Source: Labyrinthula sp. Ha
Lineage: Eukaryota > Sar > Bigyra > Labyrinthulida > Labyrinthulaceae
Direction of reading: 5' to 3'
DNA: 64,000 bases
NCBI GenBank assembly: GCA_015227615.1
Contig: JAALGZ010000039.1
Coordinates: forward strand, 248,001 to 312,000
The translations under genes were made by a program, and so were the position numbers. The notes under the pieces were generated by a model. That model was not told the DNA's origin, did no database searches, and worked only from the letters and a program-made list of their open reading frames with translations. Positions 58,933-64,000 of the stretch are shown here, one piece after another. Every line of letters starts with the position of its first letter. Position 1 is the first letter of the stretch.

Positions 58933-59916
58933 ATGGGTTTGCTAAATAAAGTCGGTGTTTACTTATTTATTTAAAGTTTTTAGGCTTATGAAGTTGATAA
59001 GTATTTCACATTGGCTGTTGCAAAACTAGAAATTGGAAGAGCAGAGGAAGTTCTTGCAATTCCTGGTAACTGGTTTGGAATTCCTCTTCTCCATTGGGCA
59101 ATTTGCCCACTACTTGCACATTTTGCAAAGCTCCTGCTAACTAAAGGAATAAGAAGCCAAAATACAGCCGTTTTTGGCTCTTGTGTCGCCATACCGGCCG
59201 TATATCTTGGACTTCGCCTATGGAATGCAATGTATTTTATGTGTTTCGAAGTTTCTTTAGGATAGAGTCAAAGAAGTTGGATAGAATTCACGTCATGGTC
59301 AGAGATTATTTTATCCCAGTTATTCTTACTCCACATTTTCTTACCAGCTTTGATCCAGTTACATCATTTGTAATATCTTCTTGGGCTTGTTGTCAAATCC
59401 CAACGTTTCTTCTTAAAGTAGTTGTTCAGCGAACAAGGCCTCTAATTGCATTGGAAACTGAGTTAAAAGATGTTAAAAGAGTAGAAAGATTAGAACAAAT
59501 AAAAACAACTGTTTTGCGAGGAAACGCAGGAACACATAGTTTTCCTAGCGGAGATGCAGCTGGTATTATTTATGTTGTTCTGTTATTTCGTAGGTGCTGC
59601 AAGTTTTTCTGGTGCTCTTTTTGTTTATTTTGGTTCAAATCCAATAGTTTTTCTGCCTATGATTCTTTCTGCTTTTGGTAGAGTTTATTTTCATGCTCAT
59701 CATGTGTTTGATGTTGCTGTAGGAAGTTCTATTGGATTTTCTACTTCTATTATAATGGCTCGTTTAAAGAATGCAAATAACTTTTCATTGGTTGATGTTG
59801 GATACAGTATTGGAGCCTTTGTTAGTTTGATTTTTGTGGCACATAAGATTGAACATAGAATTCTTGAATCAAGGAGAAGAGAAGATGAGAACAAAGATAG
59901 TGGGTATGCTTTATAG
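58933..59916 (+). CDS. PAP2-family membrane phosphatase with three mini-introns
   Basis: This is a likely lipid or isoprenoid phosphate phosphatase. Exons 58984-59231, 59261-59562 and 59594-59916 are well supported; a six-codon first exon (58933-58950, MGLLNK) is the best available start. The 296-residue product carries all three phosphatase motifs: K141-x6-R148-P149 (KVVVQRTRP), PSGD at 184-187, and R219-x5-H225-x3-D229 (RVYFHAHHVFD). Motif 2 has Asp where most relatives have His (PSGH). About six hydrophobic helices surround these motifs (for example 31-56, 104-140, 190-216 and 255-270). Introns are 29 and 31 nt, plus 33 nt for the tentative first one, all GT-AG. Splicing joins RLWNAM to IESKK and DAAG to AASF. 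The exact substrate is not deducible. Confidence 0.85.
59232..59260 (+). other. 29-nt spliceosomal intron (PAP2 gene)
   Basis: Bounded by GTATTTTATG and TTTCTTTAG. It splits an ATG codon (AT|G) and changes the reading frame so that the motif-1 exon follows. The next intron, 59563-59593 (31 nt), lies right behind the PSGD motif and splits a Gly codon. The tentative first intron is 58951-58983 (33 nt, with the weaker donor GTCGGT). Confidence 0.88.
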
Positions 59917-60480
59917 ATGTAGCTATAGTGAACATTTTTGTTATTACTCAGCTCAATTCAAGAGCATTAGATTTTTCAAAAACAAAGATAAATTGTGATA
60001 TCAAAGGACAGATTAGAATTTACTATAGTTTGTTCGGAAAGTCCTTAAGAAGAACAAACTTAATACTTTTAAAATTGCACGAAAGGTCACCCTGGTCCTG
60101 AGTTCAAGGGATTATCGATAACTTTTCCACACTGCTTATTTTATAAGATCTAGCTTGAGTTAATATTTTCTAGCAATTTCCACCTAAAACTAGAAAAATC
60201 CAGAATCTCTAGACTCTAAAATTTTAACAATCTAGATCTGCAGCTTCAATAGTTTACTTCTCTTGGATCTTGGAACACCTCTAATGTTGTTTCCACACAG
60301 AGAAACTTTTACAAGATAGATTGAGGTTGATTATAAGTATTGTTTGTGGATGTCGCTAGTGTTTACACACTTCTTGAGTACGGTATTTATCCGGTTGCTA
60401 TTAGAAAAGCCAAACACAAACCGGGCTAAAGTTTAGGTCTGGATAGATACTATTAATTTAGTATTTAGAGTCATATTCTA
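59917..60480. other. Intergenic region downstream of the PAP2 gene
   Basis: No gene supported. The text is AT-rich without long frames. The first signs of retroelement coding sequence appear after about 60490. Confidence 0.5.
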
Positions 60481-60489
60481 TTTCTACTT

Positions 60490-61190
60490 CAGAACAGCCT
60501 ACCGAATATGGCTCCAAGCTCTAAGCAAATGAAAAAAAAAATAAAGACTGTTAAGAAGTAAAGCTACAAGTCCCCGGTCTTCACATGTTGATGGAAGAGA
60601 TCAATTCGAAACCAAGTCATTCAGCTAATGTTCTACCAGAGACGCTAGCTTCAGCTACGCAGACTAGTATGCTTCCGGAATCGCAAGCTGCGATACAAAC
60701 AGCACAACAAACTGCAATAACACCCAATATGAGAGAGAAATGGAGCACTTCTTTCTCAAGAACCTTCCAACGAGATAAGTAAAAAGGAGAAGAGCTGAAA
60801 ATACAAACTACGCATCCCTTTCCTAAAGTACCAGAACTTGAATTCTTTAAAGGAGATATAGCAGGTATAATATCACACCCTCCAGCAGAAACTCAACGCT
60901 TAGCTCAGGAATAAACATCAGCATCCGCCTTCGATGAGCTCAAAAAGACTTTTCCTTGGACAATTGTCGCCGATATAGATCAAACTATTGGTTTAGATCT
61001 AGATAACTTTTCAAGAACATCATGTAGCGGTACAATTCAGAAGCACAAATAATTCAATCTAATGCGGCGATAAAAAACTGCAAGATTGATACTGCAAATT
61101 CCATTGCAGAAAATATAGATGCCTTCTCCTCAATTTTTGAGAGCTGCAATAGACAGTGCAGAACTACTGACCCAGGATTCACTGGCCAAC
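60490..61190 (+). mobile_element. Gag-like retroelement fossil, interrupted by the next element
   Basis: A polar, Gln/Ser/Thr-rich frame at 60585-60780 is followed by HPFPKVPELEFFKGD, of the kind that opens LTR-retrotransposon capsid regions, and by further decayed coding-like text to about 61190. It stops where the palindromic start of the neighbouring element begins. It is broken a few times. It may be an older LTR element into which the next one inserted, but no LTR of its own was found. Confidence 0.4.
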
Positions 61191-61191
61191 T

Positions 61192-64000
61192 TGTCTCGGT
61201 CAGACCGAGACTCGGTGTTCCCGTATTATTGAGAACCCCTTAACGGTAGACTTGTAACATAGTATTACCCTAAGCTGCTATATAGGGTTACGACACAGAA
61301 TTTATATCGTACATATTGACATACTTAAGCGTCAATGACCTAATTCACACTCAGCTCAGTGATCACAGAAAGACATAAATCGATTTACGTCAATGGCTGA
61401 AGCGAATACAGAATCAGTTAGCGACAAAGGGCCAGGAAATCAAGATGTAACCCTCGATAATCCATCTACTCCCACTCAAATAGGCGAGCTGCTTAATCCA
61501 GAAGCAGTTAGCCCTAACTAAATATCCGTCCCTGACAAAGCAAAACATTCAGAGTCAAACGAACCTTCTAACACACCAAAGCTTCGAAGCGCTCCAGGGC
61601 AGACAGAATTTTCGTTCACGGATCTAGAGAAAGTTCAAAGAGAAGCTCGGGAAAGGACGCGTTTAGATAATTTACGAAGGGATTTGGAGGCTAAAGAGTT
61701 AGAATTACGTTTGAAGGAGCAGGAAATCGCTGAAAGAGAAGCTCAGCTTATTGAAGTGCTGTTTTCTAAAGCCAACAAACCAGAAGAAGAAGTTTCGTTT
61801 CAGGGGAAAACAAATCTATTAGAAAAAGGTTCACCAGATGACTTTGAAGAGGATAATTATGATGCAGAAGACATTGAAATAAAGCTGGAACTAGAAAAAG
61901 AAGCCATTTATCCTGAAAAAAACAGGTAAACCTCCCACAAAAGCTCCAAACTCTCCATCCTCCCTTCTATCTTATTCATCAAGAATACCTCCTCCAAAAT
62001 ATCCTGTATCTCTTACTAGTAAAAAATCATATGTTAGAGACAATCAATCCATCGCTAGGCCAAGAGTTACTCTCAATATGTCTTCAACAAATGGATGGTC
62101 TGAAACTGGAAGCTCCTTTATCGGTAGAAAACAGCTTACTCGACCATTTAAGCAGATTCGATTGCCTGAAATTGTTACGAACTCTCCATCAAGATCCGGT
62201 TACCCTCTACTACAGTTTCCTTTACCCGAAAAACTATCTTAACTTGTAAACGAAGGAATAGAGACATTTGTCCACGAATATACCTCAGTAGCTCATTCTG
62301 TTCCTGGTTTGACAATTCAGAGTTTACTTACAAAGAAGGTTTCTGATTATTTATTTCTCATGGGTGTTAAGGTCACCAACAGCAGCTCTGTTTTAAGATA
62401 TTTACATCAACACTTGCAGAAATATAGCATCAAGAAGAGAAAGAAGTGTTTCGCGAACTTGAAGTATCATCTAACATGGCCAGAGGCGGTTAAAGTTCCA
62501 GAGGATCAGATCTACGACTTCTTTGATCAAGTCAATAATGTTCTTAAGTACCTTAACGAAGATGAATTGAAAACTCTAAAGAAGAAAATATTTAAAATCA
62601 TTCTTGAGAAGATTCATAGAAGATACTGACTAACCTTTGAAGAATATAACCTTTCAAACTGGACATTTTCTTTATCCCGACTTAGAAAAGTTTTACTTAA
62701 ATAAAGTGGTGTTATTGACACGATGGCTAACTCCAAAGAGCCCGCTACACAACTTCCTAATCATGGTTTTAGACAACCTCATAAGGAGAGGAAAAATAGC
62801 AATGTCATGATGATTAAAGGTGGAAGAGTTGAAGAAAAAGCCAGAGATATTACAATGATGATTTATGATCATATCTCAAAACAATACCAGAAGATAGAGG
62901 GTCTCACTGACACCGGTGCTGACATGAATGTTGCACCAACTCATTTAATTTCTCCTTTTCAAATCAAAGAGGAAAAACCTCGTGTTATTGAGGAAGTTCA
63001 AATATTTGATGGTAAACGCCTTCCAGTTACTAAAGTTGCTTTAGCAAAAAATTAATTTAATCCAAGAAGGCTTTAAGCTAGATATCGGGTGCCAACGTCT
63101 TTTCTGCGTTGAGGTTCCACAAGTTAAATAATTAATTATCGGAGATAGAACCTTAAATATCATGGGGTCTCATTAAAAATCAAAGAAGCGCCAAAAGTTT
63201 TGAGGATTGAATAGGATGCTGGCAAGGAGGAAACTAAACCCCTGGTGCCTTCAGAAGACTCTTCACTTTACTTTTCTGCTATTCCCCATAACGCAGAGGA
63301 GATCATATCGGATGTCAATGGGCTGATTAGACGATTACCTCCCCTTGATTTAATATTTGTGAAGGGATTTAGAAGGCAAGGGAACGATTTGTTACAACTT
63401 TTTCAAGATCATTCTTTCAAGTTAGCGGACTCTTATATATCTTACGAAAAGGAAACAACTACTTTTACAGAAGAACCAGTTCTCTTTATTCAATCCTATC
63501 AACGTTATTTATTATTCAGATCAACAACAAGAAAACTACCACCTATTCATCATCTGAAGTTTACTGATGTTTCAATCGATGTTAATAATCACGAAGACAG
63601 ATTGATTTGTATTTTATCTAACCTTATTGCTTCTGCCAACCCTAGTGTAGAAGTGGGAATTTTACCTCCAGCATTTAATCCAACTGAATCTTTTATCAAG
63701 GATGAGCGAGTCAACAATCATCGAGTTCATGCTAAGAAGTTAGAATACTTAGGTATCTAAGCTTTTTGAGAACCTCGAAAAACTCCCGTCTGATCATTAG
63801 ATTCCTCCAGTTCTTATTTCCAACTTCATCGACAACGTCCCAGATAAGTTTAATGAGACTGGTATCGGGGAAGGGAATATCGATCTCAAAGAAGAAGAAG
63901 TAACAATCAACTCGATGATTAAAGATAAATGCTCTCAATCAACCCTTACCGATACTCAAAAATCGGATTTAGAAGAAGTCATGCTACGGAACCTGCCGTC
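61192..64000 (+). mobile_element. LTR retrotransposon, 5' part, running off the right edge
   Basis: A probable LTR begins at TGTCTCGGTCAGACC (61192) and ends before about 61390. Gag-like sequence follows, with a Glu/Lys-rich coiled coil (61684-61925) and a helical capsid-like part (62309-62629). A retropepsin is at 62723-63055, with LTDTGADMNVAP (DTGA active-site box near 62905). A further pol-like stretch (63245-63760) is not assigned. The gag-protease order and DTGA box fit the Ty3/gypsy group, but reverse transcriptase is outside the window, so the family is tentative. The element is broken, with several breaks visible. Confidence 0.6.
61194..61210. repeat. Near-perfect palindrome at the presumed LTR start
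   Basis: TCTCGGTC, one A, then GACCGAGA: two 8-base arms separated by one base. It lies two bases inside the presumed TG start of the LTR. A partial third copy of the arm (gactcgg) follows at once. It could form a hairpin or bind a dimeric protein. Confidence 0.8.

Noticed and set aside
59181-59681. PAP2 gene read as a pseudogene because its motifs lie in alternating frames
   Set aside because: Each frame change coincides with a GT-AG segment of 29 or 31 nt whose removal restores the frame, and identical-size introns occur in the neighbouring V-ATPase gene.
2741-59916. TGA read as an amino acid
   Set aside because: No in-frame TGA in any conserved gene; tryptophans are TGG throughout.
1-64000. 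tRNA, rRNA or CRISPR loci
   Set aside because: No cloverleaf with a GGTTCRA-type box, no rRNA-like core and no regularly spaced direct-repeat array with unique spacers was found by eye.

Overview
The window is nuclear DNA from an AT-rich, probably single-celled eukaryote. Evidence: spliceosomal introns of only 29-33 nt, a V-ATPase proteolipid gene, a eukaryote-type RGS domain, LTR retrotransposons of both the Ty3 and Ty1/copia groups, and APE-type LINEs. I cannot place the lineage. All thirteen host genes end in TAA or TAG, and their tryptophans are TGG, so the standard code fits.

Genes sit in small tight islands separated by long AT-rich deserts. Island 1 (2.7-4.6 kb): quinolinate phosphoribosyltransferase (NAD synthesis) tail-to-tail with a VTT/TMEM64-type membrane protein. 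Isolated genes follow at 15.1 kb (coiled-coil protein with a bZIP-like basic stretch) and 16.6 kb (charged orphan). Island 2 (29.2-32.3 kb): an RGS-domain membrane protein, a second membrane protein just behind it, and an LRR-like orphan on the other strand. Island 3 (42.2-44.3 kb): an EGF-like multi-pass membrane protein tail-to-tail with a secreted EndA-type nuclease. Island 4 (55.8-59.9 kb): a PNKP-type DNA 3'-phosphatase, V-ATPase subunit c'' (four mini-introns), a GRDP/DUF1399-like protein, and a PAP2 phosphatase (three mini-introns).

Mobile elements fill much of the rest. There is a nearly full-length but broken Ty3-type element (6.9-11.7 kb) whose LTRs are about 2% diverged. Old Ty1/copia remains lie at 4.9-6.3 kb and probably at 27.4-28.0 and 53.6-54.6 kb. 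Two related LINE copies stand head to tail (32.4-38.1 kb), the second cut by a Ty1/copia element (38.1-41.5 kb). A further LTR element starts near 61.2 kb inside older gag-like sequence and runs off the right edge. Near the left edge are two adjacent arrays with the same 62-bp period but different sequence, followed by a decayed array of about 168 bp.

The genes do not form an obvious single pathway. I did not find a clearly new system. The best leads are the ultra-short introns, the RGS/membrane-protein pair, the EGF/multi-TM protein, the bacterial-type secreted nuclease, and the repeated GCAGTTGC boxes between the GRDP-like and PAP2 genes.
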